A program made the position numbers and the translations under genes. Of a stretch of DNA of 64,000 nt, positions 48,801 to 59,420 are shown one piece after another; position 1 is the stretch's first letter, and every line of letters begins with the position of its first letter. Below the pieces are notes generated by a model. It ran no database searches. It was not told the DNA's origin and saw nothing but the letters and a program-made list of their open reading frames with translations. This stretch comes from Strigamia acuminata (lineage: Eukaryota > Arthropoda > Chilopoda > Geophilomorpha > Linotaeniidae), in NCBI GenBank assembly GCA_949358305.1, contig OX442324.1, positions 1,911,501-1,975,500 on the forward strand. Reading direction: 5' to 3'.

Positions 48801-50148
48801 GCTTTGCACTCGAATTCCACATCTTCGTCCTCCGCTGCGTTCGTGTCGTTCGGCTCGGAAACCCAGTATGGACGTGCTATAAATTAATTAATTAATTAAT
48901 TAGATTCCGTTTGATTTCATTTCATTTCTTTACCATGCACTTGGACATTCATCGATCTTGATTGGGGTGCACCGACCCCGTTGGACGCCAAACATTCGTA
49001 GGAGCCTTTGTCCTCGAAACTAACTTTCTTCAACTGCAATGTTTTTCCATAATTGAGGAACACATGACGTCCTGGTGGCAGCTTTCCACCCTTTTTCTTC
49101 CACTGGATTTCAGGGAGTGGACTAATTGAAAGATTGACGAATTGAAAAAAAGATGAAAAAAATGAAAGAAATAAAACTTACGTGCCACCAAAAATGCAAT
49201 GTAGATCCACGGAATCACCCCGAAACGTAACAATGTTCGGAGGTGAGACGTACTGCAAGAGGGGTTCGTGTCGCTTCAAAACGGCTGAACCTCCCGACGA
49301 CATCACATCTAATTTGACCTTGTTGCCCAACTTGTACTCATTTCGAAACATGATGGAGGCCGAGCATGCGTAGTCTTGGTCGTCATAAGCATCGGCACTG
49401 GTTACGTTCGAGAAATGAAGCCGGCCTTCAGGATCAATTGTGATTCGGGAGTTGTTCAGCGTGCGAAACGTGCCCTGGCGTGCCAACAGGATCCAAAAAA
49501 TGGTCGGTTTTGGGAAACCCGTTGGCGGACTGCACTCCAGGGTGAGCGGTTCGCCCTCGTTCACGGTCTTCGTTTGCGTTTTCTCGTCCGGGAATGAATT
49601 CAACTCCGATTTACGCACGAATACGCCGTTCGACAGCGCAGTCCCGTGCTCGTTCTCGGCCAGGCACTGGTAGTAGCCTTCGTCCACGTCCGTCGGGTTC
49701 GTCACCACCAGCGTTCCACGGCCCTGCTGCTGAGATATGCGAGCGTCGTAGGCCTGCCACTGAAATGGCTGCCCGCTTTTCGTCCATTTATATCTTCAAT
49801 CAAAAAAATCAATCAAAACTCAATATTCTTTTATTTGATTTTATTTGATTTGATTTAATCTATATTTACGTGGGCTGTGGTTCGCCCGACGCTTCGCATT
49901 CCAACACGAAAGGCTTCTCTTTCTCGTCTTGATTCACTGCCACTTGGAAGAGTAAATAATCGGAGGGTGGTTCTTTCATTATCGTAGGCGGCGATGGAAC
50001 TGCAAATTCACAATCATTCAATTAATTTCAATTCAAATACTATTCAAATACTATTCAAATACTTACTAACTGCACTAACGAAATTCACAACACCAAATAC
50101 TACAAGTAAATATACACAAAATCGGCAGTGTACTGTAGGCGTATCCAT
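45237..50148 (-). CDS. Nrg: Neuroglian, L1-family cell adhesion molecule, complete, 17 coding exons
   Basis: Homophilic adhesion receptor of neurons and glia, linked to the spectrin skeleton through ankyrin. Coding exons in transcript order: 50148-50067, 49999-49870, 49793-49182, 49121-48934, 48876-48745, 48681-48535, 48466-48185, 48103-47822, 47754-47387, 47305-47068, 46997-46692, 46622-46185, 46108-45950, 45879-45745, 45676-45601, 45530-45424, 45337-45237. Sum 3783 nt, 1260 aa plus TAA, close to fly Nrg167. Signal peptide ([13 protein letters not shown]), six Ig domains, five FN3 domains, TM about 1135-1157, then a tail with [25 protein letters not shown] and FIGQY (1236-1240), the ankyrin-binding motif. 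An in-frame TGA lies in the 22 nt between the upstream splice acceptor and the ATG, fixing the start. It converges on robo. Confidence 0.95.
45950..47754 (-). CDS. Nrg: neuroglian FN3-1 to FN3-5 exons
   Basis: Exons 9-13. FN3-1 in exon 9 has the block [14 protein letters not shown] and [19 protein letters not shown], diagnostic of neuroglian. FN3-2 follows with [20 protein letters not shown] and exon 10. FN3-3 in exon 11 has [15 protein letters not shown]3-4 fills most of exon 12 ([20 protein letters not shown]). FN3-5 starts in exon 12 ([20 protein letters not shown]) and ends in exon 13 ([13 protein letters not shown]). The exon 12 donor is GTTAAT, a weak site. Confidence 0.92.
47013..47050. 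repeat. TTCA tetranucleotide repeat in neuroglian intron 10
   Basis: About nine ATTC units fill half of the 70-bp intron. Confidence 0.9.
47822..49999 (-). CDS. Nrg: neuroglian Ig1-Ig6 exons
   Basis: Exons 2-8. Ig1 spans exons 2 and 3 ([12 protein letters not shown], then [11 protein letters not shown]). Ig2 lies inside the 612-bp exon 3 ([19 protein letters not shown]). Ig3 spans the end of exon 3 (LHCIFGGT) and exon 4 ([11 protein letters not shown]). Ig4 is split between exons 5 and 6 ([16 protein letters not shown], then [13 protein letters not shown]). Ig5 is exon 7 ([25 protein letters not shown]). Ig6 is exon 8 ([18 protein letters not shown]). Ig1 to Ig4 form the homophilic horseshoe in known L1 proteins. 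Confidence 0.93.
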
Positions 50149-50170
50149 CGTAATCTCCAAATGTCACAAC

Positions 50171-51831
50171 CTGAAACGAAAATTCAATTCAATTGAAAAG
50201 AAATGAAAAGAAATGAAAAGAAAAGAAAAGAAAAGAAAAGAAAAGAAAAGAGTGTGAGCTATTCGTAGCTTCGATTAAAGCGCGCCCCAGCGACAACTTT
50301 TCAACTTTTCGTCGAGTATTTGTACTTGGGACTTGGGAGGAGAGATAGAGATTGGTGGCACAATTTATCAATCAACTTATTCCTATTAATCACGTTCAAT
50401 TGCCATCAACATGTCCAGTCCAACCCACAAAACTCGAACGCACAAGAAATAAGGTCAAGATGACACTCACATCCTTTATTTAACAAGACGAGAAAAAATG
50501 ACGGGACGAGCAATAAAACAAATACAATTCCTTTCACATTCATAATTGCATCTCCGATCTCCTCCCTCCCTCCCTCCCTCCCTCCCACACGAGTCGAGTC
50601 ATTACAAATTCCCTTCCCTTCCCTTCACTTCACGTCACTCCGACTCGATCGATCCATCAATCAATCAAGCTAAACCCAGCCAATCACCAACACAAAGAAA
50701 GCATCCAACATTTGCTACATTTCATTTCTTTCTCAACAAATCGATCCGTTTTCTTCCCCTATCCCCAATCTCCTTTCCCCTTCCCCCAACTAACAACTAA
50801 GTTGTTTACGTCGCAAACTCGTCGTCCGCCATTCAAAGTACCCGTCACCATGGCAACCGCCTAGAATTATGGGAGTCAAGATGGCCGCGCGATAACAAGT
50901 GACTCGCCATGAAAATTCCAAGCAGCTACCGCCTTCGTTTCCTTATTTGATTACATAAACTATACACGAGTGACGAACTGGCAAACCGGCAACTGGTGAT
51001 GTCATCGAAAACTAACAGCCTTTTCGAATGGTATAGGGTAAAAAATAAATAAATAAAAAGCCTGACGAAGAATAATTGAGTGCTCGGTTCAGGCCACACC
51101 CGAATTCGCGCTACTATTCTGCTCATTAACCGAGCAATAAAAAATTGAAAAATTAATAGAAATACTCACGTTATTCTTGATCTAAATCTACCTCAAGGAA
51201 AAGGCACCTAGAAAAGAAAGCAATGAAAAAATATAACAACGTATTGTAGGCTATATAGTAGGATGATTAGTACTATTCGATTCGAGGCAGCAATCGTCTC
51301 GTCGCATGCCACATCTATCATCGAAATGAGTATTCAATGCTCGCCGCAATCATTCAAATTATAAACAACTCAAACAACGGAAGTCGTACGAGCTGATTAA
51401 GCAACTAGCTGATTACTCACTTCCTTTATTTCCTAGACGAAAAGAACCAAATTCCCCGTTCCGTTTCGTTTCGATACACGAATTAAGAGATGAAACGAAA
51501 CGACTAAACTCACATTACGGACACAAAAGGGAACACAAAAGTTTACACGGCACGTGGCTGCCGGAAATTCGACACGGTGGCCATCTGGCCAGTAAAAACG
51601 CTTCTATATACTCTCTCTTTCTCTCTCTTTTTCATTCATTCGACTACCACAAGAGTTTACATTTCTTTTTGTCTTGTTGCGGCACATTAGAATTATTTTT
51701 CAATCATTTCTTACTCAAATGACTCAAGCGATGATGAATTCACGAAGCGAAGGAAGTCGAAATTGCGGTTGAGTTGAAGAAACAGAAACAGAAAATAAAA
51801 GAAAATAAATGAAAAGCAAGCAAGATTTTAC
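50171..51831 (-). other. Nrg: neuroglian 5' intron (putative), non-coding
   Basis: AAAAG pentamers lie at about 50197-50250 and a CCCT repeat at about 50560-50585. No coding exon seen. A promoter-like cluster lies at 50840-50895. Confidence 0.45.
50844..50890. promoter_or_regulatory. RFX X-box and YY1-like site upstream of neuroglian
   Basis: GTCACCATGGCAAC at 50844-50857 is a palindromic RFX X-box. About 20 bp on, CAAGATGGCCGCGCG is close to the YY1 consensus. It is about 700 bp upstream of the neuroglian ATG. Confidence 0.5.
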
Positions 51832-52060
51832 CTTTGCAAGCATAACGCCCACCGATACCGATACCGATACCGATACCGATACCGATTTCGTTCTCGATTT
51901 CGTTCTCGATTTCGTTCTCGTTCTCGTTCTCGCTCTCGCTCGCACAACAGTTAACACACTCCAACGACCTTGCGAACCAAGGCTGTGGCTGTCGCCTCGC
52001 ACTCACTCGCACTCGCAGCACTCGCTTCAATTTAAAATGGCCGACCAATAACGTTTCCTG
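51832..52060 (-). other. Nrg: candidate neuroglian 5' noncoding exon and promoter area
   Basis: On the minus strand this ends GCAAAG|GTAAAA, a good donor, and the coding first exon has an acceptor TTTCAG at 50172-50171. Joining them would give a leader of about 230 nt plus 22 nt. The stretch is richer in C and G than its surroundings, holds an inverted CCAAT-like ATTGGTC near 52048, and contains the CGATAC and TTCGTTCTCGA repeats. An ATG near the 3' end would open a short upstream reading frame overlapping the true start. Other first exons remain possible. Confidence 0.35.
51851..51950. repeat. CCGATA repeat followed by TTCGTTCTCGA repeat
   Basis: Six CCGATA units pass into TTCGTTCTCGAT units and then CTCGTT units. 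The tract lies in the putative neuroglian 5' leader. Confidence 0.9.
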
Positions 52061-52606
52061 CGAGTGGCCTCCAAACACCATTTCCGTAAATTAACTCCAA
52101 GCAGAAGCAATCAAACAAGCTCAATGTTTATTTTTGTCTCTTCATCTATTTTAAGATAAAGAGAAAACAAACAAACATACAAACAAACAGTTGTTGGCCG
52201 TGTCTCTTTCTCTCTGTCTTTCTATTTCTCTTCGAAATCAACTCAAAGTAAATGAATCCTTGTTATTATTAGAAATCACACCGCCGAGTGCAACATGCTG
52301 CAACACATGTTACACACACCGATTAGATCATACTACATCAACAAATCATCAAATTGAGCTTAATCAATTGGAAAAATTGGAAAAATTTCAAGACTGAGAA
52401 GAGAAATAAAATCATCTCGTTGCTTGTTACATTACATCACATTACATCACTCGCAAATGCATTCACCGGAAGTCGGTGACAAGAATGTAAACACAAGACC
52501 CTCAAAACAGTCCCAAGCTCAATCTTATCAATACTGCGCAAGATTGAGTCAGGGAAAATAACAGTCGAGTCAAGTATTCCTACCGATTCATATCAGCGAG
52601 GAATTT

Positions 52607-52608
<2 letters not shown>

Positions 52609-52642
<34 letters not shown>
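52609..52642. repeat. poly(T) tract
   Basis: A run of 34 T. Confidence 0.95.
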
Positions 52643-54937
52643 CAAAACAATATTAAGAGAAACGAGTTTGTATTTCCCACAAGTTGAAGCTAACCTTTAT
52701 CATTACGTAAAAGTACTGTCATTAATCCCGAATAATAACAGTAATAAGAACAAATAAATTGTGTGTCTGAATCACAGCTGCAGAAATTTGAAGACGAAAC
52801 AGAATGTTGGAAAAAAAAAAGAAAACAAAACAAAACATGACCGTTCATTTGGTAATAAATCGCAGCTGTAAAGTCGAAAAATGGTTGAATCTTTAAGAGT
52901 GCAGTGCAGCACGGGAATTTGGATGACGAGTACGAGCAATTTAACAAGAAATCACGTCACTCATTCATCTATTCAAATCCTCGTCACATTACAAATTTTT
53001 CCTGACTCATAAAGATTGAATTTGAAATTTGAAATTTGAAAAAGACGAAAGACACGAAATGTGTGTGTTTGTGTGTGCCTGCACCACGATCTGCAGTTTT
53101 CGCCGAAATCCAACATGGCCGACACGAGCTTGTTATGTCAACTCGTTCGCTTTACAAACTTTTTGTTTCCAAACACAATTCCAGACGAAATCACTTTTCG
53201 ACAACACCAGACCTCATACATTTCTACAGAATAAAAACAAAATGACAAAACATTCTCTCTTTTTTTTGCTTCATTTAATTCATATTATACATTTCTGCAC
53301 CACAACTATTCAAAAAAATAAATTTTTGATTATGACGTAACGATCCAGATAAATGTGAATAACCTCCATGTATGGCATTCATTTAGTTAACTAGTCAAAC
53401 AACTCGTTTCATTAGTTAATTAAATCAACTTAAATCACACTTTTTGTCGTATTATTCTTCTCTATATATACACATATACATATAATCAAACATAGTGGAG
53501 GGAAAAAAAAGAAAAGAAAAGCGAAATCGATAAGCCTTACTCTATTTTTAACCGATAATTTACTTGCCTTTAATCACGAAACTCGTCGCCCTTGTGAAAT
53601 TCGATCGAGTCAGACTGGACTCCGCAGAGTCGGAGTCAGAGTCACCGAATGAATCAGCCAACACAACACACCCGCACGCAGCTCGCAGCACCACGCATGT
53701 GCGCACCGAGCACCAATATTTAGGGTACAGGTGCACACAAAGCTGCAGTCAATATTAATTCAGCTTTATTGACTATGTAATAAAAAGGAAAATGGAGGGG
53801 ACAAACTTTGAGGCGTTGCACGGAATACAGCAATTTTTTAAAGTCCGATTGGAATGGGAATGAGAATGGGGATGGGGGTGTGAATGAGGGTCGGGAGGGG
53901 GGTGCTCATTAATGGCGGAGCGGAGGGAGGGAGGGAGGGACACGATCACAAGAACGAAACAAATTACAATTCGCCTTCTTTTTCCCGCTTGCAAACGAAA
54001 CTTGTATTCGCTGCAACACTGGACACGCCCAGTTCAGTGTGATATTCAGAACGATCACTAATTCATACATTTTCTCGCTAATGTTAATTCCTATCAATCC
54101 GCCATTAGTGATAAACGAGAACGACTCGTTAATCAAATTGTGAAAAATGATGATAAATAGAAATAAAAACAAATACAGAATTAATTGTTGTTGTTTTTTT
54201 TTTGTTTTTTTTTTTAGAAAAAGAAATTTCTCGAAGCAAATAATCAAGAATGAGCACGTTTGGTGTTCGAATTTCAACAATATCATTTTTTATTTGTTAT
54301 TGTTTTATTTTTCATTTTTTCATTTTTCTTTCTTTCTTCGAAACCGGAGCGAAACAGCACCTGAAGCCGATTGCCACAAACAGGGCGTTGTTCTTTCGAC
54401 CGTTTCCAGCAAAAACCTTCGCACCGAGCGAAAAAATACTCACGATTTCGAGCACTCGTAGGAAATGTGCGAATAAATAAAGTGATTTGTTTTTCGGGTA
54501 AAATCAAATGCTTTTGTTTCGACACCTGTGCCGCACTTTGATCTATTTTTTCGAAACCATCCGAGTCGAATCAAACACGAATTTCACTCCGTGTTTGGCC
54601 AACGACAGTTCCTTCGATCGTGCAAAGAGTTTGTTTGGTCTCGGCGCAATATTTGTGCTGGAAACGAGCGATTTTCGGCTTGCTAGGTTACTGTCGCCAT
54701 GTTTGATGTTCTCGTGCACCCAATAGATAGGCGCGGTCACTTTTGCCGACACGAAAATGCCGATATTTCGTGAAAACGATGGCTTTTTCAACATTGATTA
54801 AATATTTTGCCAAATTTTACCTTTTCAGGGTTCCGTGATCTTGCTTGGCAGTAATCCTTGGCTTCTTTTCTTTCTTTCCTCAATTGTCTGTCTTCGACCC
54901 TCACTGGATGCGCTTCAATTCTACGCTAATATTATGT

Positions 54938-54980
54938 GATTGGCCGCGCGAGCCACGTGACTCAGTTCACGTGACGTGTT
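54938..54980. promoter_or_regulatory. double CACGTGA E-box with inverted CCAAT
   Basis: GATTGGCCGCGCG is followed by CACGTG at 54954-54959 and 54968-54973, 14 bp apart, then GACGTG. This has the look of a CpG-type core promoter. No gene could be assigned; it may serve a distal neuroglian first exon or an unseen transcript. Confidence 0.4.
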
Positions 54981-57900
54981 ATGTTACTTTCAAATATCGG
55001 TGTGTTCTATTTCGATCGTCTCGTCTCGTTTTGTGGATTGATTGTTGGACTGGCAAAGAAATGTTTTACGAAATCACTGCAAAATGTTATTTCTAAAAAA
55101 TACGGGTATACGATTTCAACAGAAATAAAGAAATTAATATAAAAAAAAATTTAAAAAAAAAAAAATTAATATGTCACATCGGATGAATTTGAAACCATTT
55201 TTTATTCCCCACCCAGAAATTTTAGTAGTCCAGCTTGAACCTTACTCCCCGCCCCACCTCGCTTCGAGTAACCAAGCGCTATCTGCCCCCTAGTGACGGA
55301 TATTCACAACTCGAGTTTGAATGAAACAGATATCAAGTTCGGATGCTCACAAGCAGATCCGGCCAACTAGGCGCTCATGTGTGCAAAGTGGGGCGACTTG
55401 GTGAAATTGTTTTGCAATCAAGCGGAAGAAGTAAAAAGTATTTCTTCTTATGCAAAAATACCAAAGTTTTGCACTCCCACATCTACATGCGAGTACCGAA
55501 TGTCGATCTTTACTCTCCGGTATGCCGGAAACCGGAAGTGCCGGTGTTTAGTACCAAAGCGAGGACAGGCGTGATGTTTCATCATAAACCGTGCGTAACC
55601 AAGTGAGCAAAATTAAACGGCGAAACATCTCTTGCAACTCTACTGATGCATGAAACCATCATTATCTTTTATTATAGAAATAGAGATTTAAAAATAAAAA
55701 TGTAAACTGCCGTGGCACGAATGTCAAATACTATCTGCACTTGTATCTAAACATGTTCCTGGTAGAATGTTGTTCTCATGATTCATCGGTTAAATTGTTT
55801 GTTGGAGATTTTTTTTGATCGTTCTCTCGATGCCCGTGACCTTATGGCCGTCTATTCAGCTGTTTTGTTTCCGTTGTTGTTTTTCTGATGTTTTTACAAG
55901 GCAAAATGAGGTGTGCGACGTCAGCACACAGAGTGAAAGGTTGGCGAAAGGGGCTCTGGATGCAAGATGATACGTACACGAGATCAGATTCAGATCAGAG
56001 CAAACGGGATAGGGGGAGTAGCAATCCAAACGAAGTAGCATCGTAAATCATAATAAATCAATTTAGTTTTCCCAGATGTCACTTAACTTGTGTTTATCTC
56101 TCGAAAGTTCAAAGTTTTTCAAAATTCAATTAAAAAAATGAAAAAACATTTTGTTTTTATTTCATTTCATCGACTACATTTCAAAATTTGAGCAAGAAAA
56201 AAGTTTGACACGAAATGATATCATCTTTTGACACCGCACACCTTTTTACATACGTGACGTCATTACGTCGCCCCCTGGCTTTTGTTCATTCCCCCATTGA
56301 GAAGCACAGACCCATGCAAAGCTCTAAATATCTCTAGTAATGGGCGATTATCGATTACCCCAATGACAAAGCATGCCCCCCTGCCCCCTCCCCACTCTGA
56401 TATTGGTGGGGGAAGTGAGAAAGGCCGGAAAAGGATATTAAATGTGGTGTTGGTCTTGTGGCCTGCAGTGGTTTTGATGGGGTTTAATTAATTTATGTAT
56501 TTTGATTTATAAATGAGAATATGAAAAGATTGTAGCAATTGGTAAAGTGCAAAAATTGATTACAAAAGAAGTCGATTCGCTTACATAAGACTCAAACGAA
56601 CCAACCACGAGAAAGCGGTATAGTCTTGTACAATTTGTAAAAGATTTTTCACCATTTAACTTTAATATTAATTCAATCCACTAATTGAACTTGAGAAGAG
56701 GAAATTAAAAACAAACAAGGAATCTGGATTACATGTTCAATTGCAATTACCAGAGCTCTCTTTTAGCTAAATTGATGTCATCAACCATCAGTTTATCCAG
56801 GTGTGACCACGAGGAGGTAGAGAGTTGGATTTTACACCCCGTTTTCAATAGTAATATAGAAATTGATCAATTTGCAAGAACATTATTCAGTTTATAAAGG
56901 GCATATATTTCTTCATTTTGCCACAAAAACAACACTGCACTTCCTTTCATATTTTTTTTATATTAGACAAGGACTATTGCAATATTAGCAATGTATGCTG
57001 TAGAATTGTTTGAGTCAAATGTTTCAAAAAGCACAATGTTGTAGGAAACAATATGCAAAAAATGCCAAGTGTCAAAAGAGCAATTATTAAAAATGCACAA
57101 TAATGCACAAAAAAAGAAGTAAATAAGAAATAAAACCTCTTTGGGTGCTTGTACGAATATTTTCCATATTGCAGTAAGAGGAGAGAGGGTTTGTGTAGGA
57201 TTTGTGCACCAAAACATTAAGCCAAGTTTGTTCACACACACACTGGAGCATTTGTTAAAAACGCCATGGCATTTTATAAAGGTGTGATTGAAGAATATTT
57301 TGCAAAGGCCAAGATTAGCGCCAAGGAAGAATAAAATTGCTTTCAAAAAGCCCACAAGAGTGTGTTGGCATCTGGAGCTGTCCACTTGTACATGCACTGA
57401 CAGTAGTGGATTCACTCCAAAATCTTTGTTGGTTTTTGCAGCAGTGTAAAATTTTAAGAGTGGCCTGGCGGGCGAGTTGCGCACTTTCACCTAATTCACA
57501 ATTTGCCTCTTTGCTGCGTGATTTTGAGCGTTTCACCATTTCTCCAGGGCCTCCTTGAATAATTGCCAATTAAATTTCACATCACGTCAATTGACACACT
57601 TCAAAGCAAATCTCTTCTCTTAATTCTCAATTCTTTTCATTCATTTTTGAACACTACACTTCGTAGACGCCGAGTCTTTGACACAAGAAACTTCACTTTA
57701 TTCAATCTTCGGCGTCAACATTTCTGCAAAACATCAATCATTGAGAATTCAAGGATAAGCAATTTTGCAATGTGTTGATAACGGCGTCAATAGAACGCAA
57801 TTGATATTGGTTCCGGCCAATTGGGTCACAACCCACTATGCACACGCCTACGTGTTTGGCCTGTTTCCATTAATATGACAAATTGTGTTCTCTTCTTAGT

Positions 57901-58435
57901 TTTTTTGGAGCATTTTTATGCCTTAAAGCTGACATGCATTCTAGCAGCACTATTTTTTAAACAGTTCGCATCTTGTTTCCAGATGTATAACAAGTTCTTA
58001 ATTCATCTCTCTAGGGCAGCCATCAAAAGTCGATAAACAATTCCAACTGTTCTACACTCAGCACGGTAGAAAAAAAATATCATAACCTAGATGAGTCAAT
58101 AGGCAATAAGCAATGGAAGCCAAAATTTGGCACTTCATCTGAATTCATCACATTTACACTCTGAAGGACTAACACCATTTTTGTTTCGGAGCAAAATTCA
58201 ACATGATACAGCCACTGAAATCCAGGATAATGTCATGTAGAAAATCACGTCACCTCCACCTGTCACTTGAAGGGGCATTCATAGACAAATAACGAATATT
58301 AAAGTTGAAATAATTTTCTTTTCACCATTTCATAAAGATTCAGAAAATCTTTTCAAATCACAAGTTCTCGAAATCATCCATCAAATGTGTAAAACAAAAA
58401 TCAACTTTCTAACTTTTTTTTCTTAGTATAGAAAC

Positions 58436-59420
58436 CTATAAAACAAAACTTAAACATAAAAAATCACTGTCAAAACCATAGTCCAATTGTAGTCTTCAAA
58501 ATGTTGGTAAATTTATATGCAAATCGAATAAAATTTTCTCTTTTTGTCAAATCAATAATACGTATGAACTGAATTTCCATTAAAGCATTGAGTTTCATTA
58601 AAAACATCATCTGCTGGAATTACCAAATTTATCTTCGGCATATCAATAAATGTAAAAAGTATTGAATTTGATTAAAAACATCGTGTTTTTAGCTAATATA
58701 TGCACGTACATGCAAATCCGAATTAAAAATTCAGAATAATTCTAGATTTCTTCTTTTTTTTCACTCAGAAGACCAATCAAATATACTAGTCCAATCAAAG
58801 TATTACATTTCATTAAAAATGCAGAAATAATAGATATTTCATAGTCCAATCAAAGTATTGCAATTCATTAAACAGTCTTCCAGGTTGGTAGATTAATAGA
58901 AATATAAATTCACAATTGTGGATTTCTTTAACAACTTAGAAGTTCCACAAAGACAGGAAATTACAAATTCCAAACCTAAAAAAACAAAATATTTATACAA
59001 TCAGTTTCTTGTTTAACCAGCAGTACCGTGTGTCCTGTTTCTTACTTTATATTTTTTTTCTTTTTCTTTTAGATAGTTCAATCAAGTATTGCATTTCATT
59101 AAATTTTCTTCGTGTTAAGAGGAAACAAGCAAAATAAGTCAATTCATAATACAGCTTAATATTGTTGATCAATAAATATCTTTCAAAATTTCCTTTTCCA
59201 TTTCGAGGAAATACAAATCCTAGATTCATAGTCCAATCAAAGCATTGCATTCCATTAAAATTCTTCTTTCTGTAAAGTCAGCTAAACAGTCTTCATACAA
59301 TCTTCATGTTGCATTTTAATAAACATCGTTTAAAATATCTTCTTTCAAAGTAGAAATTCTTACTATTCATTGTTTTATAGTCCAAACAAGTTTTGCAGTT
59401 CATTAAAATTTGAAAAAAAT
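58436..59420 (+). repeat. degenerate interspersed repeat array (TAGTCCAATCAAAGTATTGC)
   Basis: The block TAGTCCAATCAAAGTATTGC followed by ATTTCATTAAAA recurs, diverged, at about 58785, 58840, 59071, 59227 and 59376, with shorter relatives at about 58477, 58583 and 58655. Spacing is irregular (55-230 bp). It contains no long frame. Confidence 0.75.

Larger units (their letters stand above)
52061..58435. other. gene-poor stretch between neuroglian and SPATA20
   Basis: Poly(T) of 34 at 52609-52642; otherwise AT-rich with no recognisable protein. The largest frame is 175 codons (56963-57490, minus), without homology I know. Promoter-like DNA lies at about 54935-54980. Confidence 0.5.

Noticed and set aside
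56963-57490. 175-codon minus-strand frame, the longest unassigned frame on the right side
   Set aside because: It opens at GTG, not ATG, is rich in Phe, Leu and Cys from AT-rich DNA, matches no family I know, and shows no splice partners with continuing frame. A protein search or expression data could reverse this.
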